Of a stretch of 51,352 nucleotides of DNA, positions 1 through 8,244 are shown one piece after another. The DNA lies in the IMG/VR virus record IMGVR_UViG_3300047655_000009, positions 1 through 51,352 of that record. One strand, written 5' to 3'. The notes under the pieces are model-generated. The model saw nothing but the letters and a program-made list of their open reading frames with translations. It was not told the DNA's origin and made no database searches. Source of the DNA: a virus. The translations under genes were made by a program, and so were the position numbers. The stretch's first letter is position 1. Every line of letters begins with the position of its first letter.

Positions 1-1
1 G

Positions 2-163
2 CAGAGTCTGGCGAAGCGGGCAAAGAAGGCCATCAAGAAGACGGTGAAGAGCATCAAGAAAGCCGTCAAGCAGGCCAATAAGCCGAGCAAGAAAAATGCG
101 CTCGTCGGCGTGGTGGTAGGCAAGTCCAAAGTGACCACGCGGAAGACATTGTTCATTAACTAG
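2..163 (+). CDS. C-terminal end of a lysine-rich protein (partial)
   Basis: The frame is open from the window edge to TAG at 161-163 and gives 53 residues. The first 35 or so are Lys/Ala/Val/Ile rich with repeated KKA/KKT steps, like the basic tails of histone-H1-like proteins; a short hydrophobic stretch (ALVGVVVG) follows. The start lies outside the window. A strong terminator directly follows, so this is the last gene of its transcript. Function is unknown; a nucleic-acid-binding tail is only a guess from charge. Confidence 0.6.
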   Translation, partial: QSLAKRAKKAIKKTVKSIKKAVKQANKPSKKNALVGVVVGKSKVTTRKTLFIN

Positions 164-178
164 CTTGAGTCACTTCGT

Positions 179-218
179 GAGGAGTTATCTAGTGGGATCG
201 GTAACTCCTCCGTTTTTT
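179..218 (+). terminator. Rho-independent terminator
   Basis: A 9-bp perfect stem (GAGGAGTTA at 179-187 and TAACTCCTC at 202-210) with a 14-nt loop is followed by CG and six T (213-218). It separates the lysine-rich gene from the replication genes. Confidence 0.85.
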
Positions 219-241
219 GTTGGTGGTCAGGGGAAGATTAA

Positions 242-1219
242 ATGATAGATAGACCAGCACTTACAGGCGGGAGACTGATTCCCGTGTCCACTCCAATCGA
301 GAAGAAGTTTGGCAGGTGCGCAGCAAAGCTGCTGCAACAGGTGCATTTTTGGTGCGCCTCAAAGCCTGTCAGGACTGACGGACACGCTTGGGTGTACAAC
401 ACCTATGAAACCTGGGCAGAGCAGGTTGGCTATTCAGCGAGACAGGTAAGACGTGTTGTGAAAGAGCTTGTAGAGGCCAAGGTGCTGGTGCTTGGAAACT
501 ATAACAAGTGGAAGTCGGATCGCACCCAGTGGTATCGGGTCGAGTACAACGAGTTGTCCAAGCAGATGTCGGAAGTAGCTCCGTTGGCAACATGTCCACT
601 TCCAACTGGCCATAATGTCCACATGGAACCGGCCAAAATGTCCGCACCAATACCAGAGATGAACCAGAAGATGAACGCACAAGTAAATAGCGTCGTTCCC
701 GACGCTTTTGAGAAAGAGCAGGAACTATCTAAAAAGCCAACAGGAGAGAAAGAGACGAAGCTGATTATGAAAGCTGACGAGATACTGAAGAACAAAGCCT
801 GGAATGCTAGTAAGAAGGTTCGGCTAGAGGGTCTTTGGAAACAGCATGTTGCCGAAGTGTATGGCATGACCTATACGCAGCTTGGTTTGAAAGAGGCTGG
901 GCAGCTTAGGCACTTTGAGAGGCGCTGGGGACCTGATGCTGCTGGGGCTTTAGTGTATGCCATTCACAACTGGTCGATGTTTGCTGCTGATGGAAAGTCT
1001 TCGTTAGGGTTAGAAACAATGCCAGCAACCCCTGTTGTAGGCTACATGCTGAAATGTGGTGGTGTACTGCTCGACATGTATTTGCAATCAATTGCACCGA
1101 AGCCCAAAGTTCTGGTACAGAAGCCAAAAGTCCAGGTCCAAGAAGTACAAACAGACGACGAGACTTATGTCCCACAGCCCGGTGACTTGGAAAAAGCTCT
1201 GGCGATGTTAGAAGGTTGA
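242..1219 (+). CDS. Winged-helix replication initiator-like protein
   Basis: 325 aa. Residues about 25-110 look like the helix-turn-helix of phage and plasmid replication proteins: a helical block with FWCASKP, then TYETWAEQVGYSARQVRRVVKEL as the recognition region and a wing ending in WYRVEY. The middle is a charged linker and the C-terminal half is helical, ending PGDLEKALAMLEG. It heads a run with a putative helicase loader and DnaB, the usual place for an origin-binding initiator. That role comes from fold resemblance and context. A TGCAAT box lies inside the gene at 1083-1096. Confidence 0.6.
   Translation: MIDRPALTGGRLIPVSTPIEKKFGRCAAKLLQQVHFWCASKPVRTDGHAWVYNTYETWAEQVGYSARQVRRVVKELVEAKVLVLGNYNKWKSDRTQWYRVEYNELSKQMSEVAPLATCPLPTGHNVHMEPAKMSAPIPEMNQKMNAQVNSVVPDAFEKEQELSKKPTGEKETKLIMKADEILKNKAWNASKKVRLEGLWKQHVAEVYGMTYTQLGLKEAGQLRHFERRWGPDAAGALVYAIHNWSMFAADGKSSLGLETMPATPVVGYMLKCGGVLLDMYLQSIAPKPKVLVQKPKVQVQEVQTDDETYVPQPGDLEKALAMLEG
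1083..1096. repeat. TGCAAT box 1 (CA core, exact)
   Basis: TGCAATCAATTGCA within the initiator-like gene, read there as LQSIA. See the finding on the dispersed palindrome. Confidence 0.9.
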
Positions 1220-1220
1220 T

Positions 1221-1760
1221 ATGTCCGTATTGGATATAGGCACTAAGAAATCCGAGGGTGTGCATTTCCGCCTGATAATGAACGAAGCGGAGGTATGCCT
1301 GACTGCCGGTGTACAGTCGAAGTTCCTGCATGAATCTATGGGTGTCTACTGTTCTGAGGACGAGATTGATTATGTACGGCACTTCAAGCAGAAAGAGAAG
1401 GAAGGGCAACCAGGTTTGGTTCTTGTCGGAGGCAAAAATGTTGACAGTAGGTGTCAAGCAATAGCCGCAGCCTTTGTGAGAAATTTCATAGACGCAAGGG
1501 TGATACCAATGAACTCTTTGTTGGAGAGAACTGGTGATGGTCTGCTGCCCCATGTTCTGGTTGTTCCCAACCTCTACATCAGTCAAGCAGGTAAGGGGTT
1601 GCCAGCGTGGAAGATACAGGGTCTGTATGACCTGCTCCTACAGAGGAGCGTACAAGGCTTGTCGTCTGTGGTTTATGTACAGAACCTATCGGGGATGCTG
1701 GAGGTGTATGGAGCACCCTTTGCTGATTTCTTGTCCCAGTTTAAGATCGTAAAAGGATAG
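1221..1760 (+). CDS. Putative helicase loader, AAA+-like with degenerate Walker A
   Basis: 179 aa, starting 1 nt after the upstream stop and 2 nt before the DnaB gene. Its middle follows the order of DnaC/DnaI-type ATPases: a beta strand and loop GLVLVGGKNVDSR where Walker A should be, a helix, then HVLVVPNLYI as a Walker B-like strand, and a final SVVYVQNLSG strand like a sensor. The loop lacks GxxxxGK[ST], so ATP binding is doubtful. Its position between initiator and DnaB is the main support for a loader. It could instead be another replication accessory protein. Confidence 0.45.
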   Translation: MSVLDIGTKKSEGVHFRLIMNEAEVCLTAGVQSKFLHESMGVYCSEDEIDYVRHFKQKEKEGQPGLVLVGGKNVDSRCQAIAAAFVRNFIDARVIPMNSLLERTGDGLLPHVLVVPNLYISQAGKGLPAWKIQGLYDLLLQRSVQGLSSVVYVQNLSGMLEVYGAPFADFLSQFKIVKG

Positions 1761-1762
1761 AT

Positions 1763-3040
1763 ATGTCATTCGGGTTAGGCACTAAAACATTGTTGTCGTT
1801 TTGTAAGCAGCAAGACCCATTGCTGTGGCAGAAGTCTAAGGTGACGCCCGTGCTGTTCAAGCCGCACGAGGCAAACCTGTATGGGTACATCGCTGAGTTT
1901 TTGAAGAAGCACCATGCATTACCTCACGTTGAAACGTTAGGTCTCAACTTCCCCGACACGATAGGCATTGACGTTCCAGAGCCGCCCAGCTATTACTTGG
2001 ACAGGCTGGAACACGCCTTCTACTACTCTGCCATCAATGCCGCTAACATAGGGTCGCAGGAGATTTTGAAGGCGAATCAAGACGACTACGAACCGGCGAT
2101 GAAGTTGCTGAAGAATGCTCTGTACTCGATCATGGAGCAGAAGCAGCGCACCGACTTGATAGACATTGGCCTAGAAGGTGCCGCTTTAGCAATCAAGGCA
2201 TATCACGATAAGATGCTGACGGAGAACATCTGTCAGTTTGGGTGGCCCTACCTGGATGACCAGCAGGGTGGTGTAATGCCTGGTGATATTGTTAGTTTTG
2301 TGGGTCGTCCAGCAACAGGTAAAACCTGGCTGATGCTGTGGATCGCCATCGCCAACTGGATTTTAGGCTGCAAAGTTCTGTTCGTATCTATGGAGATGGG
2401 AAAGCTGCCGATAACCCAGAGAATAGCCGCAATGTATACGCATTGCCCTGTTTCGCAGCTTAAAACGTCTGCGTTCTCAAAGCACACCTATGAGATGTTT
2501 GTGCAAAACAGCGTGGGTATGAAGGGTGAGAAGGGCAAGTTGTATGTTGTAAATGGCCGTTTAGCAGCTACGATGGATGACATCTTCACGTTGGCTGACC
2601 AGTTGCAATGCAAGGTGATTGTTATAGACGGCTGCTACCTGGTGAGGCATCACAACACCAAGCTGGACAGGTTCAACAGGGTGGCTGAGAACTGCGAGAT
2701 CATGAAGACGTACACGGAAGATGAGGAGTGCTCGACATTCGCATCTTGGCAGTTCAATAGAGATGCCGTGAAGGATAAGAAGAACGGCAAGCAAGAGACA
2801 AAGCTGGAAGACATTGGATACTCTGACGCGATTGGCCAGATTAGTTCGATTGCCTGTGGCATGTGGCAAGAAGATGGCGTGGAGACAATGCTGAAGCGTA
2901 ACATCAGGCTGATGAAGGGCAGAAATGGCGAGATTGGTGAGTTTAGTGTCGCCTGGGACTTTATGCAGATGAACTTCAAGCAGGTTGATCCTCCTTTGGT
3001 TGGCGTGAAGGAAGAAAAGCAGGATTTGCTGTATTTGTAA
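1763..3040 (+). CDS. dnaB: Replicative DNA helicase, DnaB family
   Basis: 425 aa. The RecA-like C-terminal domain is clear: Walker A GRPATGKT (about 181-188), Walker B KVIVIDGCYLV, a sensor-like SWQFNRD, and a basic arginine-finger segment (KRNIRLMKGRNGE) near the C terminus. The N-terminal 150 residues are helical and shorter than in bacterial DnaB but fit the primase-interacting domain. It should form a hexamer unwinding the phage fork with the primase at 4861. The gene closes the first replication operon; a promoter follows at once. Confidence 0.92.
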   Translation: MSFGLGTKTLLSFCKQQDPLLWQKSKVTPVLFKPHEANLYGYIAEFLKKHHALPHVETLGLNFPDTIGIDVPEPPSYYLDRLEHAFYYSAINAANIGSQEILKANQDDYEPAMKLLKNALYSIMEQKQRTDLIDIGLEGAALAIKAYHDKMLTENICQFGWPYLDDQQGGVMPGDIVSFVGRPATGKTWLMLWIAIANWILGCKVLFVSMEMGKLPITQRIAAMYTHCPVSQLKTSAFSKHTYEMFVQNSVGMKGEKGKLYVVNGRLAATMDDIFTLADQLQCKVIVIDGCYLVRHHNTKLDRFNRVAENCEIMKTYTEDEECSTFASWQFNRDAVKDKKNGKQETKLEDIGYSDAIGQISSIACGMWQEDGVETMLKRNIRLMKGRNGEIGEFSVAWDFMQMNFKQVDPPLVGVKEEKQDLLYL

Positions 3041-3048
3041 CTATTTCC

Positions 3049-3076
3049 TTGACAAACCAAGACATTGTGCTATAGT
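3049..3076 (+). promoter_or_regulatory. Sigma70-type promoter of the shared phage family
   Basis: TTGACA (3049-3054), 16-bp spacer ending TGTGC, extended -10 TATAGT (3071-3076). The leader carries CTCAAAGGAGTGAG before the ATG at 3123. No TGCAAT box precedes it. Confidence 0.8.
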
Positions 3077-3122
3077 AAATGTAGGTAACAAAAAGTTCAA
3101 AGCAAACTCAAAGGAGTGAGAT

Positions 3123-3716
3123 ATGGCTTTTGTGAAATACAAGATTCCGTTTGAGAGTGAGGCACTTGTGCCAGACAAGCCCGTTGCTGTTGGGCATAAA
3201 CCTGACGCAAAGAATTACATGGTGCAGGGTGCCAACGCTCAAGATGTTGATATGGGCACTTTGGTTGCCCAGATGGAGCCTGTGCAGACCGTTACCGCTG
3301 CCGAGCCTGTGGCTATGACCGAGGATGAGGTACTGTCCACGGAGCTTATCGGTCTGTATGAGAAGATGGAAAAGGCTGACGTGAAGAACTCGCAAGCTCG
3401 TATGGAGGTGCTGAAGAAGAAATTGCAATTGATTGCAAATGACCAGACCGCCGACGATGTTGTTGCCGTGTTTAGCTGCGAGGCCGGTGAAGTAGAGTTC
3501 AGCAAGCGTTCTGTAACGAAGGTGTTCAAGAACCCTGAAACCCTCCTGTCCGACTTGGTTGATAAGTTCGGCATGGAAGCCGTGCAGAACGTAGTGAAGA
3601 TTGGCGTTACGGAACTGTCGAAGCTGCTTTCGCAGAATGAGATGGCGAAGTATTACAGCGAGGAGAGGGGATCGCGCAGCCTGAAAGCTGTACGTCCCAA
3701 GAAACGGGTGGCCTAA
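3123..3716 (+). CDS. Phage protein of unknown function, promoter-proximal
   Basis: 197 aa, acidic in the middle. I recognise no family. Residues about 75-110 form an amphipathic helical segment, and the last third (LLSDLVDKFGMEAVQNVVKI) is predicted helical before a basic tail (RPKKRVA). It is the first gene after a strong promoter with the consensus AAAGGAGTGAG leader, so it is probably abundant. Its stop overlaps the next start (TAATG). A TGCAAT box lies in the coding sequence at 3424-3437. Confidence 0.8.
   Translation: MAFVKYKIPFESEALVPDKPVAVGHKPDAKNYMVQGANAQDVDMGTLVAQMEPVQTVTAAEPVAMTEDEVLSTELIGLYEKMEKADVKNSQARMEVLKKKLQLIANDQTADDVVAVFSCEAGEVEFSKRSVTKVFKNPETLLSDLVDKFGMEAVQNVVKIGVTELSKLLSQNEMAKYYSEERGSRSLKAVRPKKRVA
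3424..3437. repeat. TGCAAT box 2 (TG core, exact)
   Basis: TGCAATTGATTGCA inside the 3123 gene, read as LQLIA. Confidence 0.9.
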
Positions 3717-3871
3717 TGGACAAAACAGCTAAGATTCTCAAGCAGGTGCGGGATGCCATCAACCCGGAAGATGTAACTGTTGATGATGCCATAGCGTTTG
3801 TCAAAGATTTGATTGACGAGTTGCGTACCGTGATAGACGCTTTGGAACAGGATAAGAGTAACCATGTCTGA
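3716..3871 (+). CDS. Small acidic helical protein
   Basis: 51 aa (MDKTAKILKQVRDAINPEDV...). It begins on the A of the upstream TAATG and its own stop (TGA 3869-3871) lies inside the next gene's start region, so translation is coupled on both sides. It is helical with many Asp/Glu and no cysteines. No family recognised; the tight fit between neighbours is the reason to call it. Confidence 0.7.
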   Translation: MDKTAKILKQVRDAINPEDVTVDDAIAFVKDLIDELRTVIDALEQDKSNHV

Positions 3872-4055
3872 CAAGAACACTTGCAACCCAACAGAGCATA
3901 ACTTCACTCCTGGTGGTGAAGTAGACACCAGAAAGAACATGCCGAACGGAGACACTGAGATTCACCGCCCGTTTGTTTGCACGAAGTGTGGCGTAGTAGT
4001 CATTCGCCATGTAGCAACCTGGGAGAAGAGAGTTCGGCCTGAAAAGGCGTTTTAA
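3864..4055 (+). CDS. Small zinc-binding-like protein
   Basis: 63 aa, start overlapping the upstream stop by 8 nt. It has C7, H13, a CTKCG pair near residue 40 and a later His, suggesting one metal site. The layout resembles short phage proteins with an IHRPFVCTKCG core. Function unknown. Confidence 0.65.
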   Translation: MSDKNTCNPTEHNFTPGGEVDTRKNMPNGDTEIHRPFVCTKCGVVVIRHVATWEKRVRPEKAF

Positions 4056-4064
4056 GGAGATTTG

Positions 4065-4433
4065 ATGTCAGTCAAAACCGTCTATGAGTGCGACTGCGGA
4101 AGAACGAACTGCAAGCAGCAGAAGAAGGACACGAACCACTGGGCCTTGTTCAAAGATGAAGGCGGCACCCTGATTCTGAAGGATTGGGATGCCTCTCTAG
4201 CTGATGCTCCTGGTTGGGGTCACCTGTATGGTGACGAGTGCATAAGTGCAGTAGTCGCCAAATGGCGGCATGAGGCTTTAGGTAGAGCAAAGAAAGACAA
4301 AGAGGAGAAAAGAAATGAGTCAGAATCCAGACCAGCCAACGACTGCTCAGTTGGAGACCCTGAGCCAATTGACAGAGCAGAAGCCCTTGGCTACACAGAC
4401 GGACACCCCGGTGGAGGCTCAGACTTTTACTGA
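4065..4433 (+). CDS. Unknown phage protein with Cys-rich N terminus
   Basis: 122 aa. ATG 4065 is chosen over the in-frame TTG 4062 because AAGGAG at 4054-4059 then lies 5 nt away. The N terminus has C9, C11 and C16 (YECDCGRTNCKQ), followed by WALFKDEGG; the rest is charged. Its last 119 bp overlap the next gene in another frame, an unusually long overlap, so its C-terminal 40 residues may be only partly constrained. Confidence 0.6.
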   Translation: MSVKTVYECDCGRTNCKQQKKDTNHWALFKDEGGTLILKDWDASLADAPGWGHLYGDECISAVVAKWRHEALGRAKKDKEEKRNESESRPANDCSVGDPEPIDRAEALGYTDGHPGGGSDFY

Positions 4434-4860
4434 GCGGGTGGTCATCATCCACGAGGTCGTAGAGGGTAAGGACGACAAAGACCAGGCTGCTTACAGTACG
4501 TCAGGCAGGCAGTTGCATGTCACCCATGACTTCCCTATTTTCGCTTTGTTGCCAGAATCGACGCGCAGTGATGTGTTTGATGCAGGCAGTATGGCCATGC
4601 GCCATGACGAGTTCGACCCCATATTCAATGCTGTAAGGTTGAACAACCTGCTTGAAGAAGAAAAGGCAGCCGGGGTAGAGCCACCGAAGATCGTGAAGCC
4701 CTACAAGAAGCTGGCCTCGATTGACGAGGGCACCAAGCAGGGTATGCGCCTTATTAAAGGCAAGTCCGAGGGCCAGAAGGAAAAGAAGAAAGTTATTTGC
4801 CACGCTTGTGGGTGCCCTATTGATGAAGATGGTTGTGGCTGTGATCCCGTTGGAGCTTAA
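4315..4860 (+). CDS. Unknown protein with C-terminal zinc knuckle
   Basis: 181 aa. The N-terminal 40 residues are Gln/Thr rich, the middle is mixed, and the C terminus has a lysine-rich stretch and then CHACGCPIDEDGCGC, a compact metal-binding knuckle. A GAGGAG sequence precedes the ATG. The stop is directly followed by the primase ATG, so it belongs to the replication operon. Function unknown. Confidence 0.7.
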   Translation: MSQNPDQPTTAQLETLSQLTEQKPLATQTDTPVEAQTFTERVVIIHEVVEGKDDKDQAAYSTSGRQLHVTHDFPIFALLPESTRSDVFDAGSMAMRHDEFDPIFNAVRLNNLLEEEKAAGVEPPKIVKPYKKLASIDEGTKQGMRLIKGKSEGQKEKKKVICHACGCPIDEDGCGCDPVGA

Positions 4861-5823
4861 ATGACCATAGAGCAAGCACAGGCATTTTTGATTGCCTTGA
4901 AAGCGCCGAACGTCCACATAAAGAACGATATTATAGTACAGTCGTCTTGTCCTCTGGCGGCGTGGACTCACCAGAGCCACAAGGATTTGAATCCTTCCTT
5001 TGCTCTGTTCTGCAAGCCTGGTGAGACCACCTATTACCATTGCTTCACATGTGGCGATGGGTCTGCCGAAGACCTGATTGGCGCGATTGGCATGTATGCC
5101 AAGGATGACCTGTCTAGCTATGACTTGAAGGCCGCAAGGCTAATCCTGGAAAACGAGCAGTTTGTAGTTCCCCTGCCTGAGTACAGTGAGGGAGTGCCCA
5201 AGCAACAGGTGTTTGAGGCATGGCCTGAGTGGTGGCTTGAGAGCTTTCAGACTGTGGCCTATAGTCAGCCGTCCCTTGATTACTTAGCAAGTCGCAAAGT
5301 TACGCCGGATGAGGCTCAAGAGTTTGAGCTTCACTACGACCATGTGCGGCAGATGATCGTCTTTCCCTACTGGAGTGTGTATGGCAAGTTTGCTGGTGCC
5401 AGGGGAAGGTCTATTTTGCCTGGGGTGGGTGGTGCTAAGAAGCACTATGACTACAAGTGGAACCAGAGGAACAACTCGAAGCTGACTTGGTACAACGAGC
5501 AGTGCCTGAATTTACCTGGGCCAGTGGTTGTAGTTGAAGGCCAGTATGATGTTTTGCGGGTTTGGAAGAGGTGGAAGAAGGTTGTCGGTAACCTGACGGG
5601 TTTGGTGGTAGAGGCCAAGATTCAGAAATTGTGTGAATCTGAGATGCTGATCCATATCCCTGATGCAGACCAAACAGGTGAGCGGAGTGTAGAAGGCTAC
5701 ATGGATGCTGCAAAAAGGTGTGGGTTGAAGTACAGAAAAATCGATGTAGGAGAAGGCGTGAAAGACCCCGGAGACTGCCATGAAGATTTCCTCTATGACA
5801 AGATTATGGAGGAATTATCTTGA
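4861..5823 (+). CDS. DNA primase, CHC2 zinc finger plus TOPRIM
   Basis: 320 aa. The N terminus has a CHC2-like finger: C30, H37, C61, C64, with DLNPSFALF between as in DnaG-type primases. The TOPRIM domain follows: VVVVEGQYDVL with the metal-binding glutamate at about 226, then IPDADQTG with Asp 268/270 and a later DPGD. It should lay RNA primers for the DnaB fork. At 320 aa it is much shorter than bacterial DnaG, with no helicase-interacting C-terminal domain visible. The -35 of the next promoter overlaps its stop codon. Confidence 0.9.
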   Translation: MTIEQAQAFLIALKAPNVHIKNDIIVQSSCPLAAWTHQSHKDLNPSFALFCKPGETTYYHCFTCGDGSAEDLIGAIGMYAKDDLSSYDLKAARLILENEQFVVPLPEYSEGVPKQQVFEAWPEWWLESFQTVAYSQPSLDYLASRKVTPDEAQEFELHYDHVRQMIVFPYWSVYGKFAGARGRSILPGVGGAKKHYDYKWNQRNNSKLTWYNEQCLNLPGPVVVVEGQYDVLRVWKRWKKVVGNLTGLVVEAKIQKLCESEMLIHIPDADQTGERSVEGYMDAAKRCGLKYRKIDVGEGVKDPGDCHEDFLYDKIMEELS

Positions 5824-5848
5824 CAAACTACCGGAATTGTCGTATCGT
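5820..5848 (+). promoter_or_regulatory. Promoter for the SSB gene
   Basis: TTGACA (5820-5825, overlapping the primase TGA), 17-bp spacer, TATCGT (5843-5848). It diverges from the main family in spacer and -10. Confidence 0.65.
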
Positions 5849-5856
5849 TGGATTAG

Positions 5857-5870
5857 GTCACTTGGGTGAC
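5857..5870. promoter_or_regulatory. Small inverted repeat in the SSB leader
   Basis: GTCAC (5857-5861), TTGG, GTGAC (5866-5870) lies between the likely transcription start and the ribosome site of the SSB gene. It could be an operator or a short RNA hairpin for autoregulation, as known for T4 gp32. Weak evidence. Confidence 0.3.
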
Positions 5871-5905
5871 AACAGAAATTGGTTTCGACCAAAAGGAGAA
5901 ACACT

Positions 5906-6673
5906 ATGGCATTAACATGGTTAAAGAAAGGTGCTGAGTCTGCGTCAATTGCGAAGCAGGATCAGCTTGATTACGAGAGGCGGAAAGAAGAGTCCGGGAA
6001 GATGTTCCGCTTCTGGTTGAACAAGGGAGACAGTGCAAAGGTCACGTTCGTTGATGGCGATCTTGACCCAACCGCTGGTGTCCTTTTGCCACCGAGGTAC
6101 TACGAGCACACCATCATGGTGAATGGCGACTGGGTGAACTTCGTTTGCCCGGAAAAGACCAACCCTGAATCGGGCGAGAAGTGCCCGTTCTGCGCTACCA
6201 ATGACCGGCCTTCGCTGGTTGCTTTGTTCACGATCATTGACCATCGCACCAGTTACGGCAAGAACGACAAGACCAAGGTGTACCAGAACCAGCGGCGTCT
6301 CTATGTGGCGAAGTCTACCACGTTCGAGATTCTGAACAAGCTGGCCGCGAAGCGTGGTGGTTTGGCTGGTCTTCGCATCGAGATTTCCAGGGTGGGTGAC
6401 AAGTCACCTGGTGTTGGAGACACGTTCGATTGTGAAGAGAAGCTGCCCATTGACCAATTGCAGGCATCCTACCAGATGGAAAGAACCGACCCGAAGACTA
6501 ACGCGAAGGTCAAGACAACGGCCTTCCTGCCAGCCGACTACGAGAAGGAAATCGTATATCGGACTGGCGAAGAGTTGGTCAAGATGGGCTTCGGCGGTCC
6601 GCAGGTTCCCGGTGCTGTGGCAAGCCCAGCAGGGCAAGCTGCTCCTACCGTGGACTACAGTAACCAGCTTTAA
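5906..6673 (+). CDS. Single-stranded DNA-binding protein, T4 gp32-like
   Basis: 255 aa. ATG 5906 is used, with AAAGGAG at 5892-5898, not the in-frame TTG at 5879. The N terminus (ALTWLKKGA) and the metal site match phage gp32-like SSBs: H68, C81, C93 and C96, and the His-x12-Cys spacing equals that of T4 gp32 (known for the family). An OB-fold-like region follows, and the tail is flexible (Pro/Ala/Gln). It should coat ssDNA at the fork and work with the recombinase and UvsW-like helicase downstream. Confidence 0.82.
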   Translation: MALTWLKKGAESASIAKQDQLDYERRKEESGKMFRFWLNKGDSAKVTFVDGDLDPTAGVLLPPRYYEHTIMVNGDWVNFVCPEKTNPESGEKCPFCATNDRPSLVALFTIIDHRTSYGKNDKTKVYQNQRRLYVAKSTTFEILNKLAAKRGGLAGLRIEISRVGDKSPGVGDTFDCEEKLPIDQLQASYQMERTDPKTNAKVKTTAFLPADYEKEIVYRTGEELVKMGFGGPQVPGAVASPAGQAAPTVDYSNQL

Positions 6674-6685
6674 CTGCAACACTTG

Positions 6686-6718
6686 GTGGTGGGTTGCCGG
6701 GGGTGGCTCACCACTTTT
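6686..6718 (+). terminator. Weak terminator-like hairpin
   Basis: GTGGTG (6686-6691) can pair with CACCAC (6709-6714), with an inner GCC/GGC pair, followed by TTTT. It lies just after the SSB stop and could reduce read-through. Confidence 0.4.
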
Positions 6719-6732
6719 CAAGAGGTATAGCC

Positions 6733-6885
6733 ATGACAAAAGATGAGCGCACAGTAAACCAGAAGGCGTCTGAAATTTTCAAGATAGCCTCGCAACCAAA
6801 ACTTGCCGAGAACCCTGAGCTTACAGAAGAGGTTAGGCAGGTTATGAACCTTAGTTCCGACATCATGAAAGTAGTAAACCCCTAG
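6733..6885 (+). CDS. Small helical protein
   Basis: 50 aa (MTKDERTVNQKASEIFKIAS...). ATG 6733 follows AGAGG; an upstream in-frame TTG would run into the hairpin and is not used. It is highly charged and probably two helices. It sits 3 nt before the helicase. Unknown function. Confidence 0.6.
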   Translation: MTKDERTVNQKASEIFKIASQPKLAENPELTEEVRQVMNLSSDIMKVVNP

Positions 6886-6888
6886 GCC

Positions 6889-8235
6889 ATGCTGCAATAC
6901 AAGCACATAACGGAGCAGGTTCCACTGTTTACCGGAGCTATGTCGGTTCTGCCTTACAACTCTTCGTTGGAGGCGAACTACAGTTTCAAGTCCAAGTTTG
7001 AAGACGAAGATGTGCAGATGTCGTTTCGCAAAGGCAACATGCTGTATGTGCCAAGGGAGACATGTCCAGAAGCACCGAAAGATTACGATTACCGGGTGTC
7101 ATACCCGCCCATTGCAATTGATTGCAATTTTGTACCTCGTAATGAAGAGCAAGAGGTGTTGATCGCTAAGTCCTTGGCTTTGTTGCAGCAAGGCAGGAAT
7201 CACATCTTCAATGCGCCGACAGGCTGGGGTAAGACCATTGCTGGTACCGTGATTGCCTGTCGTCTAGGTCAGCCAACGCTTGTGATTGTGACCAAGCAGG
7301 ATTTGATGGATCAGTGGTACAAGTCCGCCAAGATTCTAGGCGTAGACATGAGTTTGGTTGGTAAGATTCAGCAAGACACCTGCGATTGGATGGGCAGGCG
7401 CATCGTGATAGGTATGGTCCACAGTTTGGTGATACCAGAGCGTTATGCAGAAGAGATGTACAAGTATTTTGGGTTGGTGATTCTTGATGAAGTCCATCAA
7501 ATGGCGGCTGAAACTTTCAGTAGGGCTTGCTATCTGTTCCCTGCTCGGTACAGGCTTGGTTTCTCGGCTACACCGACTAGGACGGATGGCAAGACAAAGA
7601 TACTTCATGCTCACATTGGGCAGGTATTGGTAGAAGGCACAACGGTGCCGATGAAGGCCAAGGTTCTTACAGTCAAGACAGGCTGGAAGATTCCGATTCG
7701 GAAGAACTACAAGACGGGTGAGCTTGAGGAATTGAAATACGCACCGGGTAGGATGATGCCGATCTACAAGGAGATGGGCAAGAGTATCCAGAGAAACCAG
7801 GTGATTACGAATTTTGTAGTACAGTCGTACAAGGCTGGTAGAAAGACGCTGGTTTTGTCCGACATGATTGATGGCCATCTGCACCCCTTGTTTAAGTGCT
7901 TCTGCGCTGCTGGTGTTGCAGGTGATGACATAGCCTATTACATAGGGGGTTTGAAGGAACACGAGTACCAGTATGCACACAAGAGGCCGATAATTTTAGG
8001 GACGTATGCCATGTGTTCGACAGGTACGGATGTTCCAGTGTGGGACACGGTGGTATTTGCGACACCGAGGGCAAGGATCAAGCAGCCGTTTGGTCGTATT
8101 TTGCGCGTACTTGACGGAAAGCGACAGCCGGTTGCGCTAGATTTGATAGATTACAATTCGATTTTCAACAGTTTCCATCTGAGCCGACTCAAAGAATACT
8201 ATGAGTTAGGTGCTGAAGTTGTTCAGATGGGTTAG
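6889..8235 (+). CDS. UvsW-like SF2 DNA helicase
   Basis: 448 aa. SF2 motifs are in order: Walker A NAPTGWGKT (about 108-116), motif Ia with IVTKQDLMDQW, DEVH box (about 200-203), SATP (226-229), and in the second RecA domain TLVLSDMID, a STGTDVP motif V and QPFGRILR motif VI. The N-terminal 85 residues are an extra domain, as in phage UvsW. T4 UvsW unwinds branched DNA and D-loops; the same role beside SSB, RecA-like protein and resolvases is likely. A TGCAAT box lies at 7113-7126 in a reading frame different from most others. Confidence 0.9.
   Translation: MLQYKHITEQVPLFTGAMSVLPYNSSLEANYSFKSKFEDEDVQMSFRKGNMLYVPRETCPEAPKDYDYRVSYPPIAIDCNFVPRNEEQEVLIAKSLALLQQGRNHIFNAPTGWGKTIAGTVIACRLGQPTLVIVTKQDLMDQWYKSAKILGVDMSLVGKIQQDTCDWMGRRIVIGMVHSLVIPERYAEEMYKYFGLVILDEVHQMAAETFSRACYLFPARYRLGFSATPTRTDGKTKILHAHIGQVLVEGTTVPMKAKVLTVKTGWKIPIRKNYKTGELEELKYAPGRMMPIYKEMGKSIQRNQVITNFVVQSYKAGRKTLVLSDMIDGHLHPLFKCFCAAGVAGDDIAYYIGGLKEHEYQYAHKRPIILGTYAMCSTGTDVPVWDTVVFATPRARIKQPFGRILRVLDGKRQPVALDLIDYNSIFNSFHLSRLKEYYELGAEVVQMG
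7113..7126. repeat. TGCAAT box 3 (TG core, exact)
   Basis: TGCAATTGATTGCA inside the helicase gene, read as IAIDC. This frame differs from the QSIA/QLIA copies, so a protein motif cannot explain the repeat. Confidence 0.9.
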
Positions 8236-8244
8236 GAGTACGTG

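Noticed and set aside
7113-7126. Conserved peptide motif LQ(S/L)IA as the cause of the repeat
   Set aside because: Copies occur in other frames (IAID, AINC) and in non-coding gaps, so selection is on DNA.
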